64,000 bases of DNA, from NCBI RefSeq assembly GCF_001422045.1, contig NZ_LMLW01000014.1:31745-95744 (forward strand), in the 5' to 3' direction. This stretch comes from Sphingomonas sp. Leaf242. GTDB lineage: Bacteria > Pseudomonadota > Alphaproteobacteria > Sphingomonadales > Sphingomonadaceae. This document shows positions 1 to 7,979 of this stretch, in pieces. The number at the start of each line of letters is the position of its first letter. The first letter of the stretch is position 1. The position numbers and the translations under genes are program-made. Under the pieces are notes generated by a model. That model was given only the letters and a program-made list of their open reading frames with translations. It did no database searches and was not told the origin of the DNA.

Positions 1-275
1 TCAAGACGCACCGCGATCACGACCTCGCGGCCGAACAGGCGCGCGCGCGGCTGCACATCCCGGTCGTAACCAACTCGGATGTGGACTTTCGGCTGAACGG
101 CGCGCGCGTGTCGATGGCACCCGGCAGCGTCTGGTATCTGCGGCTGGCCGATCCGCATTCGGTGACCAATGCGGGCACGACCGCGCGCGTCCATCTGGTG
201 ATCGATGCGATCGTCGATCGCTGGCTCGAAGACCTGCTGGATCGGGGCAAGAGCGGGGGGGCGCTATCGCGATGA
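1..275 (+). CDS. Aspartyl/asparaginyl beta-hydroxylase-type protein, C-terminal part
   Basis: The reading frame is open from the left edge, so only the last 90 or so residues are present. They carry the cupin core of the aspartyl/asparaginyl beta-hydroxylase family: an HRDHD segment, LHIPVVTNSD, a PGSVWYLRLADPHSVTN segment with the second metal-type histidine, and ARVHLVIDAIVDRW with the arginine used for 2-oxoglutarate in the family. It probably hydroxylates a peptide residue with iron and 2-oxoglutarate. Its TGA overlaps the ATG of the B2-type peptidase by 4 bases, so the two are translationally coupled. That pairing suggests tailoring of a ribosomal peptide, but the precursor is not in the window. 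Confidence 0.75.
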   Translation, partial: KTHRDHDLAAEQARARLHIPVVTNSDVDFRLNGARVSMAPGSVWYLRLADPHSVTNAGTTARVHLVIDAIVDRWLEDLLDRGKSGGALSR

Positions 276-739
276 CGCTCGGGAGTGGCAGGGCGCTACG
301 CAAGCTCGGGACCGCAGCGCGGATGCGCCGTGCCGACCGACGCCTGGTGGTCGAGGCGATGGCGGCGCTGCTGACGGCGCGTCTGCGCAGCCTGTTACCG
401 TTCAGAGTCCTCGCCCGGCACCTGGGCGGCATGGTCCCGTCAGGATCCCCCGCCCCCCCTTCCCCGCTGTCGTCCGACGAGGAGACCAGCGTGTTCGCGG
501 TCCGCTGGGCGATCGGTGCGGTGGCGCCGTGGCTGCCATTCCGCACGCAGTGCCTCCAGCAGGCGATCGCCGCGCGCGCGATGCTGGCGCGCCGCGGGAT
601 CGGTAGCGTCCTGCATCTCGGCGTCGGCGACCCGACGGGCACGAAACTGGTGGCGCATGCCTGGCTCGACGCCGGCCGGTTGCAGGTCACCGGCTATCCG
701 GTCGATCCGGGGCTGGCCGAGGTCGGTCGCTTTACGTGA
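272..739 (+). CDS. Lasso peptide biosynthesis B2-type protein (transglutaminase-like leader peptidase)
   Basis: This 155-residue protein has the size and core of B2 leader-peptide proteases (Transglut_core3). A cysteine lies in FRTQCLQQAIAARAMLARRGI (about residues 87-107), and VAHAWLDAGRLQVTGYP supplies the catalytic histidine and aspartate, giving the Cys-His-Asp set of the family. In lasso pathways this enzyme cuts the leader from the precursor before macrolactam closure. The ATG overlaps the stop of the hydroxylase gene (ATGA). The ABC exporter lies convergently 27 bases beyond. PqqD-like (B1), cyclase and precursor genes would be expected to the left, outside the window. Confidence 0.75.
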   Translation: MTLGSGRALRKLGTAARMRRADRRLVVEAMAALLTARLRSLLPFRVLARHLGGMVPSGSPAPPSPLSSDEETSVFAVRWAIGAVAPWLPFRTQCLQQAIAARAMLARRGIGSVLHLGVGDPTGTKLVAHAWLDAGRLQVTGYPVDPGLAEVGRFT

Positions 740-766
740 CGGGCCGCGCGGGCCGGGACGCGGGGT

Positions 767-2626
767 TCAGTCCGGTGCGGTGGAGTGGATCTCCGCGGGC
801 CTGAAGGTCTCCAGCGCGATCACGCGGTCGCAGGCGCGCAGCGTTTCCTCGCGGTGCGCGACGATCAGGATCGTCGTGCGCGGCAGTGCCCGCCGCAGAT
901 TGGCGATCACCGCCCGTTCGGTCGCGACGTCGATCGCGTTGGTCGCCTCGTCGAGGATCAGCAGGTCGGGATCGCGCAGAATCGCGCGGGCGAGCGCGAT
1001 CCGCTGGCGTTCGCCGCCCGACAGCCGCGTGCCGCGTTCGTCGACCCGGGTCTCGAGCCCGCCGGGCATCGCCGCGACCATGTCGGCTGCGCCCGCCTGC
1101 GCCAGCGCCTGCCAGAGATCGGCGTCGGCGCGCACGGCGCTGCCCCAGGTCAGGTTGCGTCGCAGGCTGTCGTTGATGAGGTAGGAGTCCTGCGGCACAT
1201 AGGCGAGCCGACGCCGCCAGCCGGCCAGCATGGCAGGGTCCAGCACCGCGTCGCCGATCATGATCCGTCCCGCGGTCGGTTCGAGCAGTCCGGTCAGCAG
1301 ATCGACGACGCTGGTCTTGCCGGTGCCCGACGGGCCGGACAGCCCGACCATCTCGCCGACGCCGATCGTGAAATCGAGCCCGGTGAAGACAGGCGCTAGC
1401 GCATCCGGATAGCGGAACGTCACCTGCTCGAAGCGCAGCGGTCCGTGACGCACCGACCCCATCGTGGCATCGGGCGAGGCCGTCACGGGATCGCCGAGAT
1501 CGGCCTTCAGCGCGCGCAACGCGGTGAAGGCGGGCAGGACGCCGAACAATTGCTGTGTGCTCTGCTGCAACGACCGGACCGGGCCGCTCATCCGCACCAG
1601 CACGACCAGCGCCGCGAGCAACGTCACCGTCGGGACGTCCAACATCACCGCGCCGAAGATCAGGGCCGCACCGACCAGCGAGGCCACGCTCGCCGACGCG
1701 ATCGACACGCGCGACTGGAAGCGTCGCTGCGCGTCGAGCTGGGCGCGGAGATGGCCGCTCTCCTGCGCGATCTGCGCGACGAACGCGTCGGCCATGTCGT
1801 GCGCGATCGCGATCTTGAGCCCGCCGAGGAACTGCGCGGCCTCGCCTGCGATGCGGAACGCGAACCGCGCGCTCGACGTGCCGACGGTCGCCGCACGACG
1901 CGACAGCGGCACCAGCAACGCGAGGCCGAGCAGCGCGAGACCGATCGTCAGCAGCGCGATGACCGGCGACAGCAGCAGCATCAGGATCGCCTGCGTCACG
2001 AGCATGATCGCCGCCATCATGATCGTCAGCAGCATCGAACAGGCGAGCGCAAGCCGGGCGATCTCGCTCGACAGGATATGGCCGATCCGCGCATGCCGCA
2101 GCCGCGCCAGCGCCGACCAGCGCGCCCGCGCCAGATCGGTGACCAGCATCAGCCGGCGATGATCGACGAACCCCAGCGTCAGGTCGGAGACCAGCCGGTC
2201 GCGCGTCGCCAGTACCACCGCGCGGAGACCGACCAGCAGGCAGAAGACCAGCAGCACCGCCGCCAGCTGTGTCAGCTGCGAGACGAGCCCGACCGACGCC
2301 AGCGCCTCGACCATCATCGCCCGCCAGCGCCCGCCGGTCTGCGGTGCGAGCAACGAGAAGATCGGCACGAGCAGCGCGAGCCCGACGCCTTCGAGCACGC
2401 CGCCCGCGAGCATCAGCGCGACCGCCGCGGCCAGCCGACGCCCGCCATGGCAGACGAAGTCGCCGACCAATGCGCGGACGTCGGCGATCAGCGACGTCCT
2501 GGGCTCGGGGACTGCGGCGTCACCGGCTGCCGTGCCCAACGGGGTCACCCGACGAGACTCTGGCGTGCGACCTGTTGGCGGGAAAAACGCATGGTGCAGC
2601 ATGCGGGTCCGGCGCGCCGCGAGCAA
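767..2626 (-). CDS. ABC transporter, fused permease and ATPase (probable peptide exporter)
   Basis: This 619-residue half-transporter has an N-terminal membrane domain with hydrophobic spans near residues 65-95, 115-140, 195-240 and 310-345, then a nucleotide-binding domain. Visible motifs are Walker A GPSGTGKTS (about 431-439), signature LSGGERQRIALARA (about 535-548), Walker B LLILDEATNAID (about 555-566) and an H-loop histidine in IVAHREE (about 591). It resembles MsbA/LapB-type exporters and the D proteins of lasso peptide loci. No C39 peptidase domain is visible at the N terminus. It converges on the B2 gene, so joint function is inferred from context. The first 40 residues are atypical, and a later start such as Met9 is possible. 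Confidence 0.85.
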   Translation of the reverse strand: MLAARRTRMLHHAFFPPTGRTPESRRVTPLGTAAGDAAVPEPRTSLIADVRALVGDFVCHGGRRLAAAVALMLAGGVLEGVGLALLVPIFSLLAPQTGGRWRAMMVEALASVGLVSQLTQLAAVLLVFCLLVGLRAVVLATRDRLVSDLTLGFVDHRRLMLVTDLARARWSALARLRHARIGHILSSEIARLALACSMLLTIMMAAIMLVTQAILMLLLSPVIALLTIGLALLGLALLVPLSRRAATVGTSSARFAFRIAGEAAQFLGGLKIAIAHDMADAFVAQIAQESGHLRAQLDAQRRFQSRVSIASASVASLVGAALIFGAVMLDVPTVTLLAALVVLVRMSGPVRSLQQSTQQLFGVLPAFTALRALKADLGDPVTASPDATMGSVRHGPLRFEQVTFRYPDALAPVFTGLDFTIGVGEMVGLSGPSGTGKTSVVDLLTGLLEPTAGRIMIGDAVLDPAMLAGWRRRLAYVPQDSYLINDSLRRNLTWGSAVRADADLWQALAQAGAADMVAAMPGGLETRVDERGTRLSGGERQRIALARAILRDPDLLILDEATNAIDVATERAVIANLRRALPRTTILIVAHREETLRACDRVIALETFRPAEIHSTAPD

Positions 2627-2645
2627 GCGCGCGCCGTCCTGCGGT

Positions 2646-3128
2646 CTATGCCAGCGCCGCGCGCTCCCCTCGCGCCGACATCGGACGTCGGGCGCTCCGT
2701 GCGTGCGTCAGGCGGGGATCCTCGTAGAGGTCGCGCAGCGCGCACAGGCGGAAGACGTTCCACCAGCGTTGCCAGCGATGTTCGGCCGCGTCGTGGAGCA
2801 TGTGGCAGCGCTGGCAAAGCGCGGCGAGGTTGGCGGGCATGTTGTGGCCCGGATCATGGTCGAGATGCGCGCAGGCGAGCACGACGTAGGTCGTCCGGAC
2901 GCTGCCCAGTTCGAAGCGATCGCGCACCGCGACCCGCCGTCCGCGCGCCGACCGCCAGCATGCCGCATCGCCGTCCCACCAGCGGCCGTCGCCGAGATGC
3001 GCGACGAACCGCCGGTGCGGCCGCGCGCACCGCTCGCACCGCGCGCCGGCGCGGTCGAACCGGATCGCCTGCGACAGTTGCGGCCAGTCGATCGGATAGA
3101 GCCAGCGGTTTTCGGGGCGGATCGGCAT
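2646..3128 (-). CDS. HNH-type endonuclease domain protein
   Basis: This is a 160-residue protein if the ATG at 3128 (MPIRPENRW) is used. An ATG extension to 3356 exists, but its added residues look non-coding. A zinc-binding pair CERC lies near residue 33. Further on is a compact HNH core with AHLDHDPGHN, then LAALCQRCHMLHD, giving the C-x2-C-H-x3-H arrangement of HNH nucleases. The C-terminal tail is rich in tryptophan and arginine. Sphingomonads often carry such stand-alone HNH proteins of unknown target. The gene is on the same strand and 19 bases upstream of the exporter gene, but nothing ties their functions together. Confidence 0.6.
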   Translation of the reverse strand: MPIRPENRWLYPIDWPQLSQAIRFDRAGARCERCARPHRRFVAHLGDGRWWDGDAACWRSARGRRVAVRDRFELGSVRTTYVVLACAHLDHDPGHNMPANLAALCQRCHMLHDAAEHRWQRWWNVFRLCALRDLYEDPRLTHARSARRPMSARGERAALA

Positions 3129-3542
3129 CGTGATTCTATGAGTCACCGCCGATTCGAAGGAAAGCGAAATCTTCGCCTTTCGTTTCCCTCTTGTACCGGG
3201 CGTGTTCGAAGCACCGGACGGGCGGTCCGAAACGGAAAAATTTTTGCCATGTATAAGTGTCGACATGGCTGATCCGCTTATATCGCGGGCGCTGAGATCA
3301 AGGTCCCAACCGGTCATGCCACGAGGATCGACTTGACTAAGAATATCGCGCGTCACTCAATCGCTAAGTCACAGATAAGCTTGTGAAAATAAAGTGGAAC
3401 AGCGCAGCGCGGCAGAACTGGTAGTGAACTATTAGGGGATCTCCAACGATGGATTATCAGACGACCTCGTCTAAAAATATGGACATCGAAAGCTCTGTAG
3501 ATACAGGTCGTGGCGATCAGCGATTTCGTAGAACAGGGATGA
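3129..3542. other. Intergenic stretch with a possible 53-codon ORF
   Basis: This 414-base gap is clearly more AT-rich than its flanks. I see no RNA gene or promoter I would defend. One small frame, 3449-3610 on the plus strand, starts ATG after AGGGGA at a good distance and would encode an acidic peptide beginning MDYQTTSSKN. It overlaps the lipoprotein start at 3543 in another frame. It may be an upstream leader ORF or chance. Confidence 0.3.
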
Positions 3543-4514
3543 ATGATGAAACCCAATTGGCCATGTACGATGATACCGATTGTGTTTTTGCTAGCATCCT
3601 GTGGTGGTGATTCCGGAGACAGCACGCAACCTGCGCCAATCTTGACGCCTTCGCCTACGCCGACCCCTGCCCCGGCGCCCTCACCTACACCAACGCCGTC
3701 CTCGCCGACGTATCTGTCGGCGTCGGATTTCAGCCGCGATCGGAGCTTTTCCGGCATAGGTCTTCGGATCGGTGTCGATCGAAGCAACGGCACGGCAGTG
3801 ACCGATGTCCGACTTGATCCCGAGGGAACGGCGATCGGTTTCGACTTTACCGCATCGTCGCGAACCTATGTAGCCCGCTACAACAGCGACACTATTACGG
3901 CCGTTACGCAGGGTGTGGCGACCGAGCCGCCGTACGATAAGTTCAGTGGTCCTAACAGTAGCTTTTCCCGTTCACCGTTCGCACTTGCCGCAAGCGCGAC
4001 TGGTGTACTGATCGGGTCGACGTATTTCGGTTATGTCGACTGGTCTGACAATAATGGCACCGGCGCCGGGGATTTTGGTACCCGATCCGCCACCCGAAGG
4101 ATCCTGTTCGGGGCACGAACGGTCATGAGCGATCTTCCCACGTCGTCTGTCGCGGCTTTTATGGGCCAATCGACCATGACCGGACCGGGTGGCGGAAGCG
4201 GTGGCACCGCCTCGATCACCGTGGATTATGCGGCGCGAACGATCGCGGGTGCGACCGTGTTTAGTCCGGCATCGACGGGCGGTACGGGGTCGTCCGGTGG
4301 CCCCGCGCCAACCCCGGAACCCATCACGTTTTCGGGCACCCTGGATCCATCAACCGGTCGCTTGACGGGCGTGATCACCCATACCGCGTCGGGGGCGACG
4401 GGAAAGTTCGAAGGTGCGTTATACGGCCCGCATGGCGTCGAGATCGCTATGGTATTCACGATGAGTGCGGCAGACGGCACCCGATATTCCGGCCTTATCG
4501 GTGGGCGTAACTGA
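3543..4514 (+). CDS. Predicted lipoprotein with Pro-Thr-rich linker and C-terminal beta-barrel-like repeat region
   Basis: This 323-residue protein opens with a short charged segment and hydrophobic stretch ending in a lipobox (LLASC, Cys about 20), so it should be a lipoprotein. Residues 31-54 are a low-complexity PTPTPAPAPSPTP linker that would hold the domain off the membrane. The rest is rich in Gly, Ser and Thr and ends with a segment (TGKFEGALYGPHGVEIAMVF and GLIGGRN) like the C-lobe barrels of transferrin-binding-protein-like lipoproteins. Two adjacent ATG codons (3543, 3546) follow an AGGGAT element, and either could start. No iron-acquisition gene is nearby, so a binding function is not assigned. 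Confidence 0.65.
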   Translation: MMKPNWPCTMIPIVFLLASCGGDSGDSTQPAPILTPSPTPTPAPAPSPTPTPSSPTYLSASDFSRDRSFSGIGLRIGVDRSNGTAVTDVRLDPEGTAIGFDFTASSRTYVARYNSDTITAVTQGVATEPPYDKFSGPNSSFSRSPFALAASATGVLIGSTYFGYVDWSDNNGTGAGDFGTRSATRRILFGARTVMSDLPTSSVAAFMGQSTMTGPGGGSGGTASITVDYAARTIAGATVFSPASTGGTGSSGGPAPTPEPITFSGTLDPSTGRLTGVITHTASGATGKFEGALYGPHGVEIAMVFTMSAADGTRYSGLIGGRN

Positions 4515-4576
4515 ACCGGAAAGACTGGGTCCCCGCCGTGCACCTTCGGTTTGCGAGGAACCGCGGTCGCGGCGAC

Positions 4577-4663
4577 GGTCAGCGTCATCGCCACCACCGC
4601 ATGCCCGTCCTCGGTCACCTCGACGCCGTAGATCAGCCCCAGGTCATAGATGTTCACCGGGAT
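4577..4663 (-). pseudogene. sufT/DUF59 (MIP18 family) gene fragment
   Basis: Read on the minus strand, about 29 codons give IPVNIYDLGLIYGVEVTEDG followed by HAVVAMTLT. This is the signature stretch of the MIP18/DUF59 family (SufT, PaaD-like), which acts in Fe-S cluster assembly. There is no start codon: the codon before IPVN is TAG, and the downstream part of the domain, including the usual CP motif, is absent. It abuts the IS110 transposase relic, so it is most likely debris left by an insertion and rearrangement. The intact sufT would lie elsewhere in the genome. Confidence 0.7.
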
Positions 4664-4667
4664 CTAC

Positions 4668-5128
4668 CGACCGCTCGCGCCGAAGGAAGGACTGGAGGTG
4701 CTGTAGCGCTTTTTTCATGCCGTCGTTTGCGACTTCCCGTGCTCGCACCAGATCGCGATGGCTGTCATGCCTTTCATCTGGCACTAGGCCGCGGTCACCT
4801 CGCCGCTCGATGGAGCCGCGCCAGACTTACAGCGTCGGCGGTTGGTCTTGACCCGGCCGCCCGGAAGCTTGGCATGAGCGATGGCGCCATCGCCTCGCAA
4901 CATTGGTCCAGCTCAACGAGCTGTCGGTAAGCGCGTATCGCGTAGGCCCAGCCTCATAGCAGAGTAGAGCTTGGCGCCTCGCTGTGCCAGTTTGCAACCA
5001 TCGACACTACCGATGTCGGCTCCGGCGATATGTCGCCAAAAAATCGGACTTGGATATTCCGTTCGCCATCGGCAAACCGTGACCGAGATCTTCAATTTTG
5101 ATGTATCGAGTCCGACGAAAATGGACAT
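4668..5128 (-). pseudogene. Decayed IS110-family transposase
   Basis: Minus-strand pieces in successive frames reconstruct an IS110/IS1111-type DEDD transposase: an N terminus MSIFVGLDTSKLKISV with the first catalytic aspartate; CYEAGPTRYAL with the usual glutamate after a frame change; then APSLMP, RVKTNRR, AVSLARLHR; and finally VPDERHDSHRDLVRARE with LQHLQSFLRRER. At least three frameshifts separate these pieces, and the C-terminal Tnp_20 half is missing, so it cannot be functional. The relic joins the sufT fragment on its downstream side. No terminal repeats were identified, as expected for this family. Confidence 0.75.
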
Positions 5129-5286
5129 GATAGATAATTATCTAAATATTACAGGCCTTTTGCAAAATTGAAAAAGCCGATCGGCGGCAAATGAATGGCA
5201 CCGTAATCTTTTCAGTGGACATGACAGAGCTGCTTCCCCAAAATCCTGAATAATAATCATGCATCCGGTGGGGCGGAATTGAATCT

Positions 5287-6297
5287 ATGGGACGCAACGA
5301 ACAGTTAAGGGCCATGGTCGACGTGAGCGGACGCGGCTTGGAGATCGGTCCAAGCCATGCACCCGTATTTCCCAAACGCGAGGGGTTCCGTGTCGAAACC
5401 GTCGACTATGCCCCCGCAGCCGAACTTCGGCGGAAATATAGCGAGTTGGGAGTTGAGATCGAGGCGATCGAGGAGGTCGATTACATTTCCGATGGTCGCC
5501 CGCTTCATGAGGTCGTACCGTACGAACATACGTATGACTATATTTTCTCGTCACACGCGATCGAGCATGTCACCGATTTTGTGGCGTATATCCGGAGCTG
5601 CGAGCGGCTGTTGAAGCCAGGCGGTGTCATAGCCTTCGCGGTCCCGGACAAGCGCTATACGTTTGATGCATGCCAACCTCTGACCACGACCGGTCGGGTT
5701 CTGGAGGCATTCGCGCGCGGACAGTCACGCCATAGCCCGGCTGCGGTTTTCGACTTTATAGCCAACAGCATTGACTTGGATGGGCAGGGTGTCTGGACGA
5801 AGACCAGCACGGGACAAATAAAATTCAGGCACGGCCCTGCGGATGGCAAGCCGCCCTTCGATCAGGCGGTGCAGCCTGAGGGGGCTTATCAAGACGTTCA
5901 CGCCTGGATCTTTACACCGAACAGCTTCCGCTTGATCATTTCGGATCTTCGCGAGCTGGGCCTCATCGAGGTCGATGAGGCGTATATGGCAGAGATGGGC
6001 GCACTTGAATTTCACGTTGCTCTGCGTGCCGGCGCGCCGGGTCATGGAATGAGCAGGCTCGCACTCAGTCAGTTCGCTTTGTACGATCAGGTGACGTGCG
6101 GTGCGCAGATGCTTGCCGCGAGCTTCCCGATGATGTCCGATATTCACGGACTGCTTCTCGGCACGAAGTCGTTGGCCCATGAAAACGAGAAGCCCGACGG
6201 CCAGAGATTAAAGAGAATGAATTCAGTCGTTGCCCGGGCGGCGCTCGATAAGGCGCGTCGATATATCAACAAGGCGATCAAGCCGCGAGTTGCTTAG
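5287..6297 (+). CDS. Class I SAM-dependent methyltransferase
   Basis: This 336-residue protein has a Rossmann methyltransferase core near its N terminus. The SAM-binding motif I appears as GRGLEIGPSHAPVFP (about residues 16-30). An acidic VETVDY lies where ribose is bound, and IFSSHAIEHVTDF followed by LLKPGGVIAFAVPDKRYTFD matches motifs of the Methyltransf_11 group (about 85-125). The C-terminal third is not recognised. Similar enzymes in polysaccharide loci methylate sugars or act near glycosyltransferases, so a role in capsule decoration is plausible but inferred. It follows the IS relic zone and faces a convergent lipoprotein gene. The ribosome site ahead of the ATG is weak. Confidence 0.75.
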   Translation: MGRNEQLRAMVDVSGRGLEIGPSHAPVFPKREGFRVETVDYAPAAELRRKYSELGVEIEAIEEVDYISDGRPLHEVVPYEHTYDYIFSSHAIEHVTDFVAYIRSCERLLKPGGVIAFAVPDKRYTFDACQPLTTTGRVLEAFARGQSRHSPAAVFDFIANSIDLDGQGVWTKTSTGQIKFRHGPADGKPPFDQAVQPEGAYQDVHAWIFTPNSFRLIISDLRELGLIEVDEAYMAEMGALEFHVALRAGAPGHGMSRLALSQFALYDQVTCGAQMLAASFPMMSDIHGLLLGTKSLAHENEKPDGQRLKRMNSVVARAALDKARRYINKAIKPRVA

Positions 6298-6433
6298 CGG
6301 CTGAGATCACCTCGGATATTCTTCAGGGCAAGCGCGCCATCTGCTCGTCGGTTAGCCAGTAAAGGCTGCTCGTGCGCGATCTTCTCCCCAAGCCAGGATC
6401 AGATCGCGCCTCTCAGATTAGTGGGTCTTTCGC

Positions 6434-7903
6434 CTAGAACGTCGGCACGAACGTCGTCACTGCGAAGCTCAAGGCATTGTTCGAGGCGATTACAGGGGTT
6501 CCCACCGCGCTCAAGGCGCCATCATTGCCGATCGCGAAGACGGCTAGGGTGCTTTGCCCGGGCGAATCGAGATTGCCGTCGGCGTTCCGAAATTCGTTCG
6601 TTCCCTTATTGAGGACGATCAGGTAGCGGCCCGATGGATCGATCATCATCTGAACGGGGGTCGTACCGCCCGACGCCAGCGCCACGCCAACCTTGACGGG
6701 GATGCCGGTGCCGCCGATCTGGAAGGCTTGCACCATCCCGCTGTCGGGCGCCGCGGCGAACAGGAAACGACCCGTCGTGGCATAAAGCTTTACGCCCGGC
6801 ATCGAGGCGAATGTGCCCCCGCCAATCGGGGTGAGCTTGCCGGCCGCATCTACGGTGAAGGCATATCCCGACGACGCACTCGGGCTGGAGGCGTAGACAT
6901 AGGGGCCGGCCGCGGCATAGGCCAAGGCCCAAGGCGGCGTCGGCATGGTGTACAGGCTCGCCGCGACCGGCGCGGTTGGCGTCGTCGTCGCCAACGTGCG
7001 CAAAACCGTCTCGCTGCCAAGCCCTGCACCTTCGTCGGCGACAATTACGAAGCGCCCTGCTGGATCGACTACCGCGGAGCGCGGGGTGACACCGGCGCTC
7101 GCCGGCGTTCCGACCGCCTGCCCGCCGGCGACGGTCGTGTTGTACGGCCGCAACTGACCAGGAGCGACGTCAGCGGGATCGTCGGCCTCATCATAGGCAT
7201 GCTCGCCACGCAGATAATAGGCCAGTTGCCCCCCCGGGTGTGGGTATATGCCGATGGGGCTCTGGTCCTCCAATGGGCCATCCACTTCCTTCAACGCCGC
7301 TATATTACCCGACGTCAGGTCGGCCGAAGCAATTCTCGTGCTGCAGAGGTACAGATCAATGGCAGGGCTGCCAAAGGATGCCAGAAGCAGACGCGTCGGT
7401 TGGACGAGAGCTATGGTCCTGGTACAGGCTGGCGCGTAGGTGTTGGCACCGACCACGCGCATGATCGTGCCGGTTGCAGGGTCCATTTGGTAACTGCTGA
7501 TTTGCGAAGAAGATCTTCCGATCACGCTGCTATTGACCACGTAGATCGCGGTTTGGGGGGTGGTCGAGCAAACGATGGCGACGTTCGTGACGTTCGCCGA
7601 GGCGATCGTTCCCGCGCCGTTCTGGACGGTGCACGTCTGCGCGGGCGCCGAGGGCTGCGTCGCGATCGTCACCGAATAGGAAGCACCTGCCGGCAGTGCT
7701 GTAGCGAAGACGAAGCTGCTGGCGCGGGCGGGCACCGACACCGCATCGCTGCCTGCGTGCAGCACCATGCTCGAGCCGATGAGACCCGTCACCGTGCCCC
7801 CTACTGAGAACATCGGCTTGACTGGCGTGTCGTCTGATCCGTCCGCACCGCAAGATGTCGCTAAAAGAAACGTGATCAGTACTGCGAAACGTTTAACGCG
7901 CAT
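6434..7903 (-). CDS. Beta-propeller-like lipoprotein
   Basis: The ATG at 7903 has GGGGA 8 bases upstream and yields 489 residues. The frame extends 39 codons further up, but without a signal sequence. The N terminus is a lipoprotein signal with lipobox LLATSC (Cys about 18). A small Ig-like region with ATALPAGASYSVTI (about 35-110) follows. The remainder has repeated blade-like units (AIYVVNSS, FVIVADEG, YVYASSP, FLFAAAP, YLIVLNKGTN) each with SGRY or PSGR turns, as in seven-bladed lactonase-like propellers. No lactonase catalytic set can be assigned. It is transcribed divergently from the GT39 gene and may act at the outer envelope. Confidence 0.65.
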   Translation of the reverse strand: MRVKRFAVLITFLLATSCGADGSDDTPVKPMFSVGGTVTGLIGSSMVLHAGSDAVSVPARASSFVFATALPAGASYSVTIATQPSAPAQTCTVQNGAGTIASANVTNVAIVCSTTPQTAIYVVNSSVIGRSSSQISSYQMDPATGTIMRVVGANTYAPACTRTIALVQPTRLLLASFGSPAIDLYLCSTRIASADLTSGNIAALKEVDGPLEDQSPIGIYPHPGGQLAYYLRGEHAYDEADDPADVAPGQLRPYNTTVAGGQAVGTPASAGVTPRSAVVDPAGRFVIVADEGAGLGSETVLRTLATTTPTAPVAASLYTMPTPPWALAYAAAGPYVYASSPSASSGYAFTVDAAGKLTPIGGGTFASMPGVKLYATTGRFLFAAAPDSGMVQAFQIGGTGIPVKVGVALASGGTTPVQMMIDPSGRYLIVLNKGTNEFRNADGNLDSPGQSTLAVFAIGNDGALSAVGTPVIASNNALSFAVTTFVPTF

Positions 7904-7979
7904 AATTTTCCCCCGCTGCCAAACCGCTAGCAGATATCTGCCCCCGCTCAATCTGCTAGTGTCGAAAACGTTACTGTCT

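Noticed and set aside
1445..3133. 562-codon plus-strand ORF antisense to the exporter and HNH genes
   Set aside because: It runs opposite to two clear genes and its translation is rich in Arg, Gln and His without motifs, typical of a high-GC shadow frame.
4913..5128. 71-codon minus-strand ORF as an intact small gene
   Set aside because: Its N terminus is the start of a frameshifted IS110 transposase, so it is part of a pseudogene.
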